A DNA stretch of 64,000 bases, from the NCBI RefSeq assembly GCF_017798165.1, contig NZ_CP059068.1:4898001-4962000 (forward strand), read 5' to 3'. The position numbers and the translations under genes are program-made. The notes beneath the pieces were generated by a model. It searched no databases, was not told the DNA's origin, and worked only from the letters and a program-made list of their open reading frames with translations. This DNA is from Rhodoferax sp. AJA081-3 (GTDB lineage Bacteria; Pseudomonadota; Gammaproteobacteria; Burkholderiales; Burkholderiaceae_C). This document shows, one piece after another, positions 1 to 12,266 of this stretch (the first letter of the stretch is position 1; every line of letters starts with the position of its first letter).

Positions 1-1527
<1,527 letters not shown>

Positions 1528-1821
1528 GAGTTGTGGCGCCCATCCAGGGCGCTAGGGATATCGGCCTGTTCTGGTACCTGGGCACCAGATCAGTCAAAGG
1601 CAGATAGATTCAAAGGCGGGACGTTGGATGCAAATCCGGTATCCCCAGCAATGTGCTGACGTTGTGGGCAACTGAAGCACCGCAACAGCGCGTATTGTCG
1701 CACGTTGGCATCAACCACGCCCAAAAACCTGCAACATAGTGTTTCGTGGGTACGACTAAGGCCTGACAATGCCGGTAAAACACTGGTCATTGCGCTTTGC
1801 AACTGGGAGAATCTCCACACA

Positions 1822-4050
1822 ATGAAAAAGTTCATGTTGCGAAGGCTGGGTGTTGCCCACGAACCCGGCAGTCAGAAGCCGTCCCTGCAGGATTGCATCG
1901 AGGCTGTGTTGGAGCAGAGCGATGCCCTCGCGGACGATGTGTTGTCCGGGTTGAAAGCTTCCCTGACACACACGCGTAGCAAGTCCGTGCAGGTGGTTCT
2001 CAACCCCTCGGCCAAACCCACCATTGAACGCCTCTATGCGGACGCCAGATCCTTCAAAGAGACTTTTGCCGACAAGTTGCGCCTGGCCCTCTACGGTGGC
2101 GACACGCTGCGCACCCAGGGCCAGCCGCTGCGGTTTGACGATTTCCAGTTTCTGGAAGAAGAGCAGATCGATGCCAATATTGAATTTGCGCTGACCCAGC
2201 AGGAGATTGCGTTGGCGGTGGACGATGCGCTACCTACCCTGAACGCGCTGATGAGCAGCCTGTTGGGGTGGATGACGGTGCAGCCGCACCTGAACCCGCT
2301 CAAGCCCGAGTCCTTTGTATATGCCTTGCGAGAATCCTTGCATGAGCATGTTCCCAGTGATGAGGCCCGCACGAGTCTGATGACGCCCGCGGCGGGCTTG
2401 TTGGGCATTGGCATGCGCCAACTCTACAAGGAGGTGTCCGAATGGCTGCGCTCCCAGGGTGTTGAGCCTGTTGGTCCCGTCCAGCACCAGGGCGCAGCCC
2501 ATGGCTCACAAAAAACCGGTGAAAGCTCGGTCACTCGTACCTTACTGACGCTGGATAAGCTGCGACGCCTGCTGTCTGGCGAGCTGGACATGGGCCCGCT
2601 CAACGGCAATATCAAAGACTTCACGCACACCGTGCCGGCCTCGTTTGTGGCGCTGGAAGACATGAAGCTGATGGAGCCCATGATGAAACGCCTGGCGGAG
2701 CGGGCCAGCCAGGCCGCCGCGGCAGCGCCCAAGGCGTCGCCCAAGGACATGCTGGAGGTCGATCCATCGGAAACCAAGGACAAGTCCAAAAGCAAGAAAC
2801 TGGGACGCGAGTTGGGCGAAGAGGTGGTGCGCATGATGCTGGACAACCTGGCACAAGACCACCGCATGTTGGGCGGCGTGCGCAAGAACCTCAAGCAGAT
2901 GGAGCCGGTGCTGATCACGCTGTCGCAATCCGATGCGCGTTTTTTCAGCGAACGCCAGCACCCCGCCCGCCAGTTCATGGACAAGATGACCAGCCGCAGC
3001 CTGGCCTTTACGTCGGAAGACCAGCCCGGTTTTGCCCACTTTCAGAAAACACTGGAGAAGTCGGTCAACATACTGACCAATGGCCCGGGCGATGCATCCA
3101 CCTTTGCCCAGGTGCTGAAGAAACTGGAGTCCGTCTGGGCCAAAGAAGAGCACGAGCAACGCCAGCGCGCCGAAGAGGCCGCGCGCGGCCTGTTGCATGC
3201 TGAGCAGCGCAACTTGCTGGCCTTGCGCCTGGCCGAGGATTTTGCCGAGCGCCTGAAGAACAAGAAGGTGCCCGACATCGTGGCCGCCTTCCTGCGGGGA
3301 CCCTGGGCGCAGGTGGTGGCCGAGTCGCAGTTGAAATGCGCCGACGGCACGACCGATCCCGATGGTTACCTGGGCCTGGTGGACGACCTGATCTGGAGCG
3401 TGCAGCTCAAACTGGCCCGACGTAACCGCTCCCGCCTGGTGGACATGGTCCCCGGCATGCTGGTCAAGATGCGCCAGGGCCTGGGCCTGATTTCCTACCC
3501 CGAAGAACGTATACCGGTCTTTTTTGACGAGCTCATCACCTTCCATGAGCAGGCCTTTGAAGGCGCCCGCCCGGCTGCTACCGGGGAAACGCCCGAGCGG
3601 GCAACCGCTGCCGATATTGCGACCGTGGACAGCGTGGGCCTGCCGGTGGAGGAGTTCTGGATGGCCGAGCACGAGGCCAGCGACTCCGGGTTCCTGCAAG
3701 GCGGTGCAGAGCGGATACCGGAAGTCGAAGAGGACGAAGTGCCCGATCCAGCGGCGCAGATGGCCTGGAGTGCGCAGAATCTCATTACCGGCTCCTGGGT
3801 CGATCTGGCCCTGGGTGGCCAGTGGGTGCGTGCGCAGCTCACCTGGGCCAGCCCGCACAAAACCCTGTTCATGTTCATTTCGTCCGGTGGCATGGCGCAT
3901 TCCATGTCCCGGCGCACCATGGACCGTTTGCGGGGGCTGGGCTTGATACGGCTGGTGTCGGACGGCCGGGTGATCGACCATGCGCTGGACGCCGTAGCCC
4001 AGGCTGCCCTGCGCAACGACGTCGAAAAGGCTGGCGGCGCGACCCAGTAA
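1822..4050 (+). CDS. DUF1631 family protein (paralogue 1)
   Basis: A 742-residue soluble protein that I assign to the DUF1631 family by its repeated style; function unknown. The frame is open from 1705, but I prefer the ATG at 1822 (MKKFMLRRLG), which has a GGGAG about 13 nt upstream and starts where protein-like sequence begins. Shared with the paralogue at 5896-8292 are LLTLDKLRRLLSGELD (mid-protein), a block around RFFSERQHPAR and a C-terminal block containing GQWVRAQLTW and SMSRRTMDRL. The N-terminal half is helix-rich and acidic/basic mixed, with no signal peptide or membrane segment. It is separated from ettA by 165 bp containing nothing recognisable. The C-terminal block loosely recalls a PilZ-like barrel, but I would not call it one without a profile search. 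Confidence 0.8.
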   Translation: MKKFMLRRLGVAHEPGSQKPSLQDCIEAVLEQSDALADDVLSGLKASLTHTRSKSVQVVLNPSAKPTIERLYADARSFKETFADKLRLALYGGDTLRTQGQPLRFDDFQFLEEEQIDANIEFALTQQEIALAVDDALPTLNALMSSLLGWMTVQPHLNPLKPESFVYALRESLHEHVPSDEARTSLMTPAAGLLGIGMRQLYKEVSEWLRSQGVEPVGPVQHQGAAHGSQKTGESSVTRTLLTLDKLRRLLSGELDMGPLNGNIKDFTHTVPASFVALEDMKLMEPMMKRLAERASQAAAAAPKASPKDMLEVDPSETKDKSKSKKLGRELGEEVVRMMLDNLAQDHRMLGGVRKNLKQMEPVLITLSQSDARFFSERQHPARQFMDKMTSRSLAFTSEDQPGFAHFQKTLEKSVNILTNGPGDASTFAQVLKKLESVWAKEEHEQRQRAEEAARGLLHAEQRNLLALRLAEDFAERLKNKKVPDIVAAFLRGPWAQVVAESQLKCADGTTDPDGYLGLVDDLIWSVQLKLARRNRSRLVDMVPGMLVKMRQGLGLISYPEERIPVFFDELITFHEQAFEGARPAATGETPERATAADIATVDSVGLPVEEFWMAEHEASDSGFLQGGAERIPEVEEDEVPDPAAQMAWSAQNLITGSWVDLALGGQWVRAQLTWASPHKTLFMFISSGGMAHSMSRRTMDRLRGLGLIRLVSDGRVIDHALDAVAQAALRNDVEKAGGATQ

Positions 4051-4215
4051 TTGCCGATTTTGGCGGGCTGGGTTGCGGCGCAGTCGATAATACGGGCTAT
4101 CCGAACGCTAAATCCGATTCGCAGTGGCGCAGGCGTTTAGCTGAACGGCGCCGCAGGTGTGGCCTATGGGCTCCCTGCAAACCTACTTTTTCTCTTACTT
4201 ATTACCGGTAACCCC

Positions 4216-5877
<1,662 letters not shown>

Positions 5878-5895
5878 GCCTCTTCCAACCCGCCC

Positions 5896-8292
5896 ATGCC
5901 ACCCACAGCCGCCTCTAACGCGTCACCGCAATACCAGGCGCTGTACCGCGCCACGGTGCAGGAGGCTGCGGCCGGCGGGCACATGCTGATGGGCAAGCTG
6001 GTGGCGGCGGCCCGCCAGGGCCTGCAGGCCCGCGAAGCCGCCTGCCGCGACCTGCGCGAGCGTGACGCCCTGGCCCAATCGGGCAAGCAGTTGCGGTCCT
6101 GGGAGGCCAAACTGTGTGAACGTTACCCCCATGCGCTGCTGGAAGCCTTCACCCAGCCGCAAGCCGCTCGAAAGGCCGGCAGCCCCCTGGCCATTACCGA
6201 TGTGGGTTTTGACGAGCTGGAGCTGATGGACGAGGTGCAGGTGTTGACCAGTGTCACACTGGCCCGCACCCAGCAGGTGGCCATGCTGGCGGCCGAGGCC
6301 AGTCTGGCCGAACTCAATACATTGATCTGCAGCACCCTGGGCTTGGGTGTGGTCAATGCCGAGCGCAACCCCCTGCGCCCCCAGGTTTACATCAACGCCC
6401 TGAAGGCAGTGGTGGAGCAGACCGGCCTGCCACCCGCCATGCAGCTGGACTGGCTCAGCGCCATGAGCACCACGCTGGGCCAGGAACTGCGGGCCATGTA
6501 CACCCAGCTGTGCAACACCCTGCAATCCCAGGGTGTGGTGGCCGCCGGTTATATGGTGGTGCAGACGCCCAGTGCTGGCGGTGGTGGCGGGCAGGGCGTC
6601 GGGCGCGGCGTTGCACAAGATACCTATTTGGCCCCCAGTTTGCAAACACATACGGGTGCGCCAAACCCAGTGGGCGTTGCCCCATCCACCGCCCCGGCAC
6701 CCCCGAGGGATGCTACGCTCTTGACCCTGGACAAGTTGCGCCGCCTGTTGTCGGGCGAGCTGGACGCGCCGCAGGCGCAGTTGTCGCCCATGGAGCAATT
6801 TGCACAACGGTTTTCCCGTGAGTTTGAGGCCGACGGTGCCCTGAGCCCTGAGCCCGCAGCAGAATTTGATGCCACCGTGCCCGCCGCACTGGAGGCGCTG
6901 AAGGAGATGAAACAGGTCGACGAGGTGGTGCAGCGTTTGCAACAGCGGCGCGGTACGGGCCCTGCGCCGGTGCAGGCGGGGGACGCCTCGGTCGAGGCGG
7001 TCCGGGCCCATTTGCGCAACCACGCACGCAGTGTGGGCCAGTCCTTGAGCCTGGAAGTCATCACGCTGATGGTGGACAACATCGCACGTGATGGCCGCCT
7101 GCTGGCCCCCGTGCAGCAACTGATACGCCAGCTGGAGCCGCCGCTGCTGCGCCTGGCCTTGGTTGACCCCCGCCTGTTCACCAACAAACAGCATCCAGCC
7201 CGGGTGCTGGTGCAAGAGGTGGCCGACCATAGCCAGGCCTATGCGTCGCCCCAGGCCAAAGGGTTTTCGGAGTTTGTGTCGGGCATTGGGCAAGCGTTTG
7301 CCATGCTCAACCAGTCGCCCATAGAAAGTGCCGAGCCTTTTGAGCAGGTGCTGCAGGTCTTGCGCGAGGAATGGAGCCATGCCCAGCAGCGCAACGAACG
7401 CCGCCGGGACGAAGCGGTGCAGGCACTGCAAAACGCCGAGGAGCGCAATGTGTTGGCTGAAAAAATTGCACGCGACATTGCGGCCCACCGCGATGCGGAG
7501 CGGGTGCCCGCGGTGGTACTGGATTTCCTGTGTGGGCCCTGGGCACAGGTTGTTGCGCAGGCGCGCCTGGCCGGGCCGGCCACGGCCGGTAGTGCTGCAG
7601 AAAAATACCAGTCGTTGGTATCGGCCCTGTTGTGGAGCACCCACCCTGACCTCAGCCGTAAAGACACCCCCAAACTCACCCGGCTGGTGCCACCCTTGCT
7701 GGGCACCCTGCGTGAGGGGCTGGAGACGATTCACTACCCCTCCACCAAAACCAGCGCCTTCTTCGAGGCCCTGATGGGGCTGCACCAGCGTGCCTTTCGT
7801 GCGGAGCACAAACCCGCAGTGCCAGAGGCGGAGCTGCCCAGCGGGCCGTCCAGTTCCGCGCGTGCCCCGCTGGTGGACGAGGGCAATCCCTGGGTGGCCC
7901 CCGAAGAGGCGCGCGCCTCGAACTTTATGGACATGCCGGATGCACCCGCGCAGGAGCCCGCCGCGCCACCCGATGGTGGTCAAGGTGGCGACTTGGCCAC
8001 GGTACCTGCCGAACGGGGCAGCGCACCCGTCACGCTGAGCCTGGGTTGCTGGGTTGAGCTGCAGGTGCACGGCCAGTGGGTGCGTACGCAGCTGACCTGG
8101 ATCAGCTCGCACGAATCCCTGTTTCTGTTTACCAACGCGGCGGGCGAGGCGCAATCCATGACCCGCCGCTCGCGCGACCGGTTGATGTCCAGTGGCCATC
8201 TGCGGGTGATATCCGGTGCGCCGGTGGTGGATGGTGCGCTCAATGCTGTGGCCCAAATGGCGATGCGCAACAGCGTCAACTCCACGTTCTAG
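5896..8292 (+). CDS. DUF1631 family protein (paralogue 2)
   Basis: This 798-residue protein is a diverged paralogue of the product of 1822-4050. Both contain LLTLDKLRRLLSGELD followed by a Thr-Val-Pro-Ala segment, a block with NKQHPAR/ERQHPAR, a tryptophan-rich LWS/IWS block, and a C-terminal block with GQWVRTQLTW, then SMTRRSRDRL and a final NAVAQMAMRN. Between the conserved N- and C-terminal parts lies a Gly/Ala/Pro-rich linker (roughly residues 225-275). No signal peptide or membrane helix is visible. It follows ettA after 18 bp, so it is likely in the same transcript. Function is unknown. Duplication of this gene around a translation factor may mean a link to translation or stress physiology, but that is inference. 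Confidence 0.8.
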   Translation: MPPTAASNASPQYQALYRATVQEAAAGGHMLMGKLVAAARQGLQAREAACRDLRERDALAQSGKQLRSWEAKLCERYPHALLEAFTQPQAARKAGSPLAITDVGFDELELMDEVQVLTSVTLARTQQVAMLAAEASLAELNTLICSTLGLGVVNAERNPLRPQVYINALKAVVEQTGLPPAMQLDWLSAMSTTLGQELRAMYTQLCNTLQSQGVVAAGYMVVQTPSAGGGGGQGVGRGVAQDTYLAPSLQTHTGAPNPVGVAPSTAPAPPRDATLLTLDKLRRLLSGELDAPQAQLSPMEQFAQRFSREFEADGALSPEPAAEFDATVPAALEALKEMKQVDEVVQRLQQRRGTGPAPVQAGDASVEAVRAHLRNHARSVGQSLSLEVITLMVDNIARDGRLLAPVQQLIRQLEPPLLRLALVDPRLFTNKQHPARVLVQEVADHSQAYASPQAKGFSEFVSGIGQAFAMLNQSPIESAEPFEQVLQVLREEWSHAQQRNERRRDEAVQALQNAEERNVLAEKIARDIAAHRDAERVPAVVLDFLCGPWAQVVAQARLAGPATAGSAAEKYQSLVSALLWSTHPDLSRKDTPKLTRLVPPLLGTLREGLETIHYPSTKTSAFFEALMGLHQRAFRAEHKPAVPEAELPSGPSSSARAPLVDEGNPWVAPEEARASNFMDMPDAPAQEPAAPPDGGQGGDLATVPAERGSAPVTLSLGCWVELQVHGQWVRTQLTWISSHESLFLFTNAAGEAQSMTRRSRDRLMSSGHLRVISGAPVVDGALNAVAQMAMRNSVNSTF

Positions 8293-8310
8293 CCAGATGC
8301 TTTGTAGCGT

Positions 8311-8366
8311 TTTGAGCCTCTAGACCCCGTATTTATTCAGTATATTGCTATATTATTTATAGCAAA
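8311..8366. repeat. Family A dispersed hairpin, copy A1
   Basis: The copy has a GCCTCTAGACCCCGT box, an AT-rich spacer, then the stem TTGCTAT...ATAGCAA (8345-8351 with 8360-8366). It lies between the convergent stops of the DUF1631 gene and the flavin reductase, where it could act as a two-way terminator. Confidence 0.8.
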
Positions 8367-8381
8367 GTCATTCCACATCGG

Positions 8382-8900
8382 TCAGAGCGGATGTTCTGCA
8401 TAGAACTTTCCGCCATGGAACAAAAGCGGTGACGCGCCTGCGCGGTGGGCGCAGCGCTCCACCTCGCCGACAAAAATCACGTGGTCGCCTTCTTCATAGC
8501 GGCTGCGGTTGAAACACTCGAAGGTGGCGGCAGCACCCTGTAACAAAGGGGCGCCGCCCGAGCCGACTTCAAACTGCACACCCGAAAACCTGTCGGCGCC
8601 GCGGCTGGCGAACTGCTTGGCCAGGTCCTGCTGGTCGGCGCTGAGGATGTTGATGGCGTAGTGGGAGCCGGTGCTGAAGGCCGCCATGGAGCCGGCCGAG
8701 CGGGCCAGGCTCCACAACACCAGGGGTGGTGTCAGCGAGACCGAGTTGAAAGAATTGGCGGTCAGCCCGATAAAGGTACCCTGCGCATCGCGGGCCGTGA
8801 CGATGGTCACACCGGTTGCAAACATGCCCAGCGCGTCGCGGAATTCGAGGGAAGAGAAATTGGGGGGGAGGGCCGCAGGCGGGCGAACTGTCGAAGGCAT
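8382..8900 (-). CDS. Flavin reductase-like FMN-binding protein
   Basis: The 172-residue protein has the flavin reductase-like fold pattern: FRDALGMFATGVTIVTA at the start, GLTANSFNSVSLTPPLVLW, then SADQQDLAKQFASRG and a terminal GDHVIFVGEV...PLLFHGGKFY. Members use NAD(P)H to reduce FMN or FAD for two-component monooxygenases, or act as small flavoprotein oxidoreductases. The ATG at 8898-8900 is the only sensible start. The divergent neighbour is an exported amidase with start codon 85 bp away. No oxygenase partner is adjacent; the monooxygenase at 9894 is a single-component type that carries its own NADPH site, so a direct pairing is unlikely. Confidence 0.88.
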   Translation of the reverse strand: MPSTVRPPAALPPNFSSLEFRDALGMFATGVTIVTARDAQGTFIGLTANSFNSVSLTPPLVLWSLARSAGSMAAFSTGSHYAINILSADQQDLAKQFASRGADRFSGVQFEVGSGGAPLLQGAAATFECFNRSRYEEGDHVIFVGEVERCAHRAGASPLLFHGGKFYAEHPL

Positions 8901-8985
8901 GGGCCCAATTTACCTGAAATTCATGACCTTTTGCCCGGCTAGGTCTAAGAAGCTGCGGCCTGCACGGCCCACCTACAATCCCGGA

Positions 8986-9852
8986 ATGCACTTCAGAACC
9001 CTTTGCATCCTCCTGTTAGCTATCAATAGCGTAGCTTCCCACGCAATACCCATGCGGTCTTGCAAAGATTATTCGGCCAAGATACCCAACGTCAAACCGG
9101 CCCTGTGTGAAGCCGCGCAGCTGCAGGACAGCAAGGCCCGCTCGGTGCTGGGTCGCCCGATCTGGAGCCGCGACGTACAGGCCCAAGGTGCTCCGCTGCG
9201 CGTGCTGGTGCTCGGTGGCATCCACGGCGATGAGATGTCGTCCAGTTCCCTGGTCTTCCACTGGATTGCGCTGGCGCAGACGCCACCGTCCGATACGCCG
9301 GTGCCCATATCGTGGCGCTTCATCCCCACGCTTAACCCCGATGGCATGTTTGCCAAGCCGGCCCGGCGCGTCAACGCCCGGGGTGTGGACCTGAACCGTA
9401 ATTTCCCCACGCCCAACTGGGCGCGGGATGCGCGCCACTACTGGGAGGAACGCACCCGCCGCGACCCGCGCCGCTGGCCTGGTACCCAGCCGCTGTCCGA
9501 GCCCGAGTCGCGGTTTTTGCTGGAACAGATCGACAACTTCAAGCCCAACCTGATCGTCAGTGTGCATGCGCCCTATGGTGTGTTGGACTTTGACGGCCCC
9601 TCCGTGCCACCCAGCCGCCTGGGGCGCCTCTACCTGGACCAGGTGGGCATCTTCCCCGGCTCCCTGGGCAACTACGGCGGCATCCACAAGGGTGTGCCCG
9701 TGGTCACCATTGAGCTGCCCAGCGCCTCGCGCACGCCACAAGAAGCCGAGATGCGCCAGATGTGGATGGACCTGTTGCGCTGGACCACGGAGCGCCTGGG
9801 TTCCAGCGCATCGACCACCCCCGCGTCACCCGACTTACCCAAGTCCCCGTAA
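8986..9852 (+). CDS. Exported M14-family zinc amidase, MpaA-like
   Basis: From the ATG at 8986 the product is 288 residues with an N-terminal signal peptide (MHFRTLCILLLAINSVASHA). Zinc and catalytic residues of the M14 carboxypeptidase fold are visible: H80 and E83 in GGIHGDE, H194 in VSVHAPYG, and the general-base Glu at about 243 in TIELPSA. The segment RVNARGVDLNRNFPTPNW is typical of MpaA, which cuts the gamma-D-Glu to meso-diaminopimelate bond of murein peptides. E. coli MpaA is cytoplasmic, so the signal peptide here points to a periplasmic role in peptidoglycan turnover. The frame is open further upstream, but those codons overlap the divergent flavin reductase. The bases encoding the hydrophobic core include a palindrome-like AGCTATCAATAGC. 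Confidence 0.85.
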   Translation: MHFRTLCILLLAINSVASHAIPMRSCKDYSAKIPNVKPALCEAAQLQDSKARSVLGRPIWSRDVQAQGAPLRVLVLGGIHGDEMSSSSLVFHWIALAQTPPSDTPVPISWRFIPTLNPDGMFAKPARRVNARGVDLNRNFPTPNWARDARHYWEERTRRDPRRWPGTQPLSEPESRFLLEQIDNFKPNLIVSVHAPYGVLDFDGPSVPPSRLGRLYLDQVGIFPGSLGNYGGIHKGVPVVTIELPSASRTPQEAEMRQMWMDLLRWTTERLGSSASTTPASPDLPKSP

Positions 9853-9893
9853 AGGACTTGGGCGTCTCCCGGGGGGCGTGTTAAGTTTGGTCT

Positions 9894-11387
9894 ATGCAAC
9901 AAGCCCCCACACCCGTGATCGACGTGGCCATCGTCGGAGCCGGCTTTGGCGGTCTGTGCGCCGCCATCCGCCTGCGCGAAAGCGGCGTGGCGCAATCGGT
10001 AGTCATCCTGGAGCGCAGCCACGAGGTTGGCGGCACCTGGCGTGACAACATCTACCCGGGCTGCGCCTGTGATGTGCCGTCCCACCTGTATTCCTTTTCG
10101 TTTGCGCCCAACCAGCGGTGGACACGACCCTACCCACAACAACAGGAAGTGCAGGATTACATCTTGCGCGTGGTCGATGACTATGCACTGCGGCCATTGA
10201 TCCGTTTCAACACCGAGGTGGCTGCCATGCGCTGGCTGGCCGCGCAGCGGTGCTGGCAGATAGAGATGGCGGGCGCGGGTGCGCCACTCTTGGCCCGCCA
10301 TGTGGTGCTGGCGACCGGACCGCTGAACAAACCGGTGATTCCCAATCTGCCGGGCCTGGACAGCTTTGCAGGTGAAGCGTTCCACTCCAGCCAGTGGCGC
10401 CAGGGTGTCGATCTGAAAGGCAAACGCATCGCCGTGGTCGGCACGGGCGCCAGTGCGGTGCAGTTTGTACCTGAGATTGCGCCTGCTGCCGCGCATGTGA
10501 CGGTATTCCAGCGCACGCCCGCCTGGGTGCTACCGCGCTGGGACAAGCCCTACGGCGCGGTCAAGCGTTGGGCCTATCGCCATGTGCCCCTTTTGCAGCG
10601 CCTGAGCCGCTGGCGGGTGTACTGGTTCAACGAGTTCGTGGGAATGGGGTTTATGGGCTCCGCGGCGATTCAGGGCATGCTCAAGCGCCTCTCCAACCAC
10701 CATCTGCGCAGGCAGGTGGACAGTGCGGCCCTGCGTGAGGATTTGACGCCTAACTTCAACCCTGGCTGCAAGCGCCTGCTGATTTCCAACACCTGGTTTC
10801 CGGCACTGCAACGCCCCAACGTGCAACTGGTCACCCAAGCCGTGGGTGGCATAAGCCCCACGGGAGTGTTGGGGGCCGACGGCAAGCATTACCCCTGTGA
10901 TGTGATCATTTGGGGCACAGGTTTCAAGGCCACGGAGTTTGTGGCACCCATGCAGATTTGTGGTGTTACTACGGATGGGGCAGGTCAGGCCGATGCGCCG
11001 GAGTTGGGTGCCGTGTGGCGCAGCAACCCGGCGGCCAGCCACTTGGGTATCACAGTGGCAGGTTTTCCGAATCTGTTTCTGCTGGTGGGGCCGAACACCG
11101 GGTTGGGCCACAACTCCATCATTTTCATGATCGAGTGCCAGGTGGACTACATCGTGCGGGCCCTGGGCAGTCTGCGGGATCACAAGCAGACCGTGCTGCA
11201 GTTGCGTGTGGATGTGCAGCGTGAAGAATACGCCGCTGTGCAGCAGAAGTTGAAGGGCACCGTGTGGTCCTCGGGCTGCAAGAGTTGGTACCAGCATGCG
11301 GATGGGCGCATCGACACGCTGTGGCCGGGGTATACGTGGGAGTACTGGTTGAGGACGCGGCGGTTTAGTCCGGCTAATTACGTTTGA
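9894..11387 (+). CDS. Flavin-dependent monooxygenase, Baeyer-Villiger type
   Basis: A 497-residue class B flavoprotein monooxygenase. It opens with a Rossmann FAD site (VAIVGAGFGGLCAA), then GGTWRDNIYPGCACDVPSHL, which is conserved in this family. A second dinucleotide site, IAVVGTGASAVQFVPEI, binds NADPH. Between them is the fingerprint FxGxxxHxxxW as FAGEAFHSSQW, and near the C-terminus come GTGFKATEF and LVGPNTGLGHNSI. Such enzymes insert oxygen into ketones or oxidise soft heteroatoms, using NADPH and O2. The residue after the fingerprint Trp is Arg where Pro or Asp is usual. It starts 41 bp after the amidase stop; no functional link is evident. The substrate cannot be inferred. Confidence 0.9.
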   Translation: MQQAPTPVIDVAIVGAGFGGLCAAIRLRESGVAQSVVILERSHEVGGTWRDNIYPGCACDVPSHLYSFSFAPNQRWTRPYPQQQEVQDYILRVVDDYALRPLIRFNTEVAAMRWLAAQRCWQIEMAGAGAPLLARHVVLATGPLNKPVIPNLPGLDSFAGEAFHSSQWRQGVDLKGKRIAVVGTGASAVQFVPEIAPAAAHVTVFQRTPAWVLPRWDKPYGAVKRWAYRHVPLLQRLSRWRVYWFNEFVGMGFMGSAAIQGMLKRLSNHHLRRQVDSAALREDLTPNFNPGCKRLLISNTWFPALQRPNVQLVTQAVGGISPTGVLGADGKHYPCDVIIWGTGFKATEFVAPMQICGVTTDGAGQADAPELGAVWRSNPAASHLGITVAGFPNLFLLVGPNTGLGHNSIIFMIECQVDYIVRALGSLRDHKQTVLQLRVDVQREEYAAVQQKLKGTVWSSGCKSWYQHADGRIDTLWPGYTWEYWLRTRRFSPANYV

Positions 11388-11412
11388 AGCGGCGTGTTGT
11401 TGTGTGCGCTTC

Positions 11413-11495
11413 GCCCCAACGGGCCGGGTGGACGCAGGGCCTCAGAGGCGCTTCGCTTGCCAAGTCGGCCCTGCGCCCGCCCAGCCCGTTGGGGC
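11413..11495. repeat. Family B long hairpin, copy B1
   Basis: Left arm 11413-11440 and right arm 11468-11495 (28 nt each) pair with three mismatches. The 27-nt loop, 11441-11467, is the reverse complement of the B2 loop (12195-12221) with one substitution. The copy fills most of the 164-bp gap between the monooxygenase and the GNAT gene. Confidence 0.85.
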
Positions 11496-11551
11496 TGCGG
11501 GTGTAGTGGGCACTGCTATCCTCGAAGGCACATTCACTTTTCTGGGTAGAG

Positions 11552-12079
11552 ATGCAAATCGTTTCCGCTACGGTTGATGACGCGCGGCGTATTGCCGAGA
11601 TCCATGTTGCCACCTGGCAGGCGGCGTATGTTGGCATCGTGCCGGCAGATTTTTTGGCAGGGCTTTCGGTCGACCAGCGCGAGGCCTATTGGCGCCAGGA
11701 GATACCATTGGGCAAGCAACAGGTGGCGTTGGCCAAGTTGGGCGACGCGGTGCTTGGCTGGGTGTCGTACGGCCCCAGTCGCGACGCGGATGCCTTGCCG
11801 GGTGCAGCCGAAATCTGGGCTATTTACGTAGCCCCCGAACATTGGTCTACCGGTGCGGGCCGCCAGCTGTGGTTGCATGCGCGGGCGCAATTGGTTCAGC
11901 AGGGTTTTCAGTCGGTCAGTCTGTGGGTGCTGGCAAACAACCGGCGCGCGATTGATTTTTATGACAAGGCGGGCTTCGTGCCCGACTTCGCCAGTACCAA
12001 ACAGTTCACGCTGGGCGGCGCCACCCTGACCGAGATTCGTTACATCGCATCACTCCAGAATACCGCCGCAGCCGTATAA
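11552..12079 (+). CDS. GNAT-family N-acetyltransferase
   Basis: A 175-residue protein with the GNAT layout: an N-terminal VDDARRIAEIHVATWQAAYVGIVP segment, then the central strand WAIYVAPEHWSTGAGRQLW, where the acetyl-CoA pyrophosphate loop (here STGAGRQL, from Q/RxxGxG/A) is found. The C-terminal VSLWVLANNRRAIDFYDKAGF is the usual conserved helix and strand. The opening residues resemble the subgroup of small-molecule or peptide acetyltransferases related to RimI. The ATG at 11552 lies about 55 bp after the B1 hairpin. No partner gene indicates the substrate. Confidence 0.88.
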   Translation: MQIVSATVDDARRIAEIHVATWQAAYVGIVPADFLAGLSVDQREAYWRQEIPLGKQQVALAKLGDAVLGWVSYGPSRDADALPGAAEIWAIYVAPEHWSTGAGRQLWLHARAQLVQQGFQSVSLWVLANNRRAIDFYDKAGFVPDFASTKQFTLGGATLTEIRYIASLQNTAAAV

Positions 12080-12090
12080 CATGTAAGCAA

Positions 12091-12148
12091 AAAATGCCTC
12101 TAGCCCCCGTGAATGCTGGTAAAGTCGCTATTAATTAGATAGCGATTT
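12091..12148. repeat. Family A dispersed hairpin, copy A2
   Basis: GCCTCTAGCCCCCGT box followed by a spacer and the stem TCGCTAT (12125-12131) with ATAGCGA (12139-12145). It follows the GNAT stop directly and precedes hairpin B2. Confidence 0.85.
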
Positions 12149-12167
12149 GTAAACCTGTAACCCGTAG

Positions 12168-12248
12168 CCTCAAGGGCCAGGGTAGGGTTGGGGCCGACTT
12201 GGCAAGCGCAGCGCCTCTGAGGCCCCAACCCTACCCTGGCCCTTGGGG
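12168..12248. repeat. Family B long hairpin, copy B2
   Basis: Arms 12168-12194 and 12222-12248 (27 nt) pair with one mismatch. The 27-nt loop at 12195-12221 (begins CGACTTGGCAAGCG) is the same as the B1 loop in inverted orientation except for one base, while the arm sequences are unrelated. It sits just downstream of the small ORF at 12267-12560 (minus strand) and could terminate both convergent transcripts. Confidence 0.88.
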
Positions 12249-12266
12249 CGAAGCGCCTGAGCAGGC

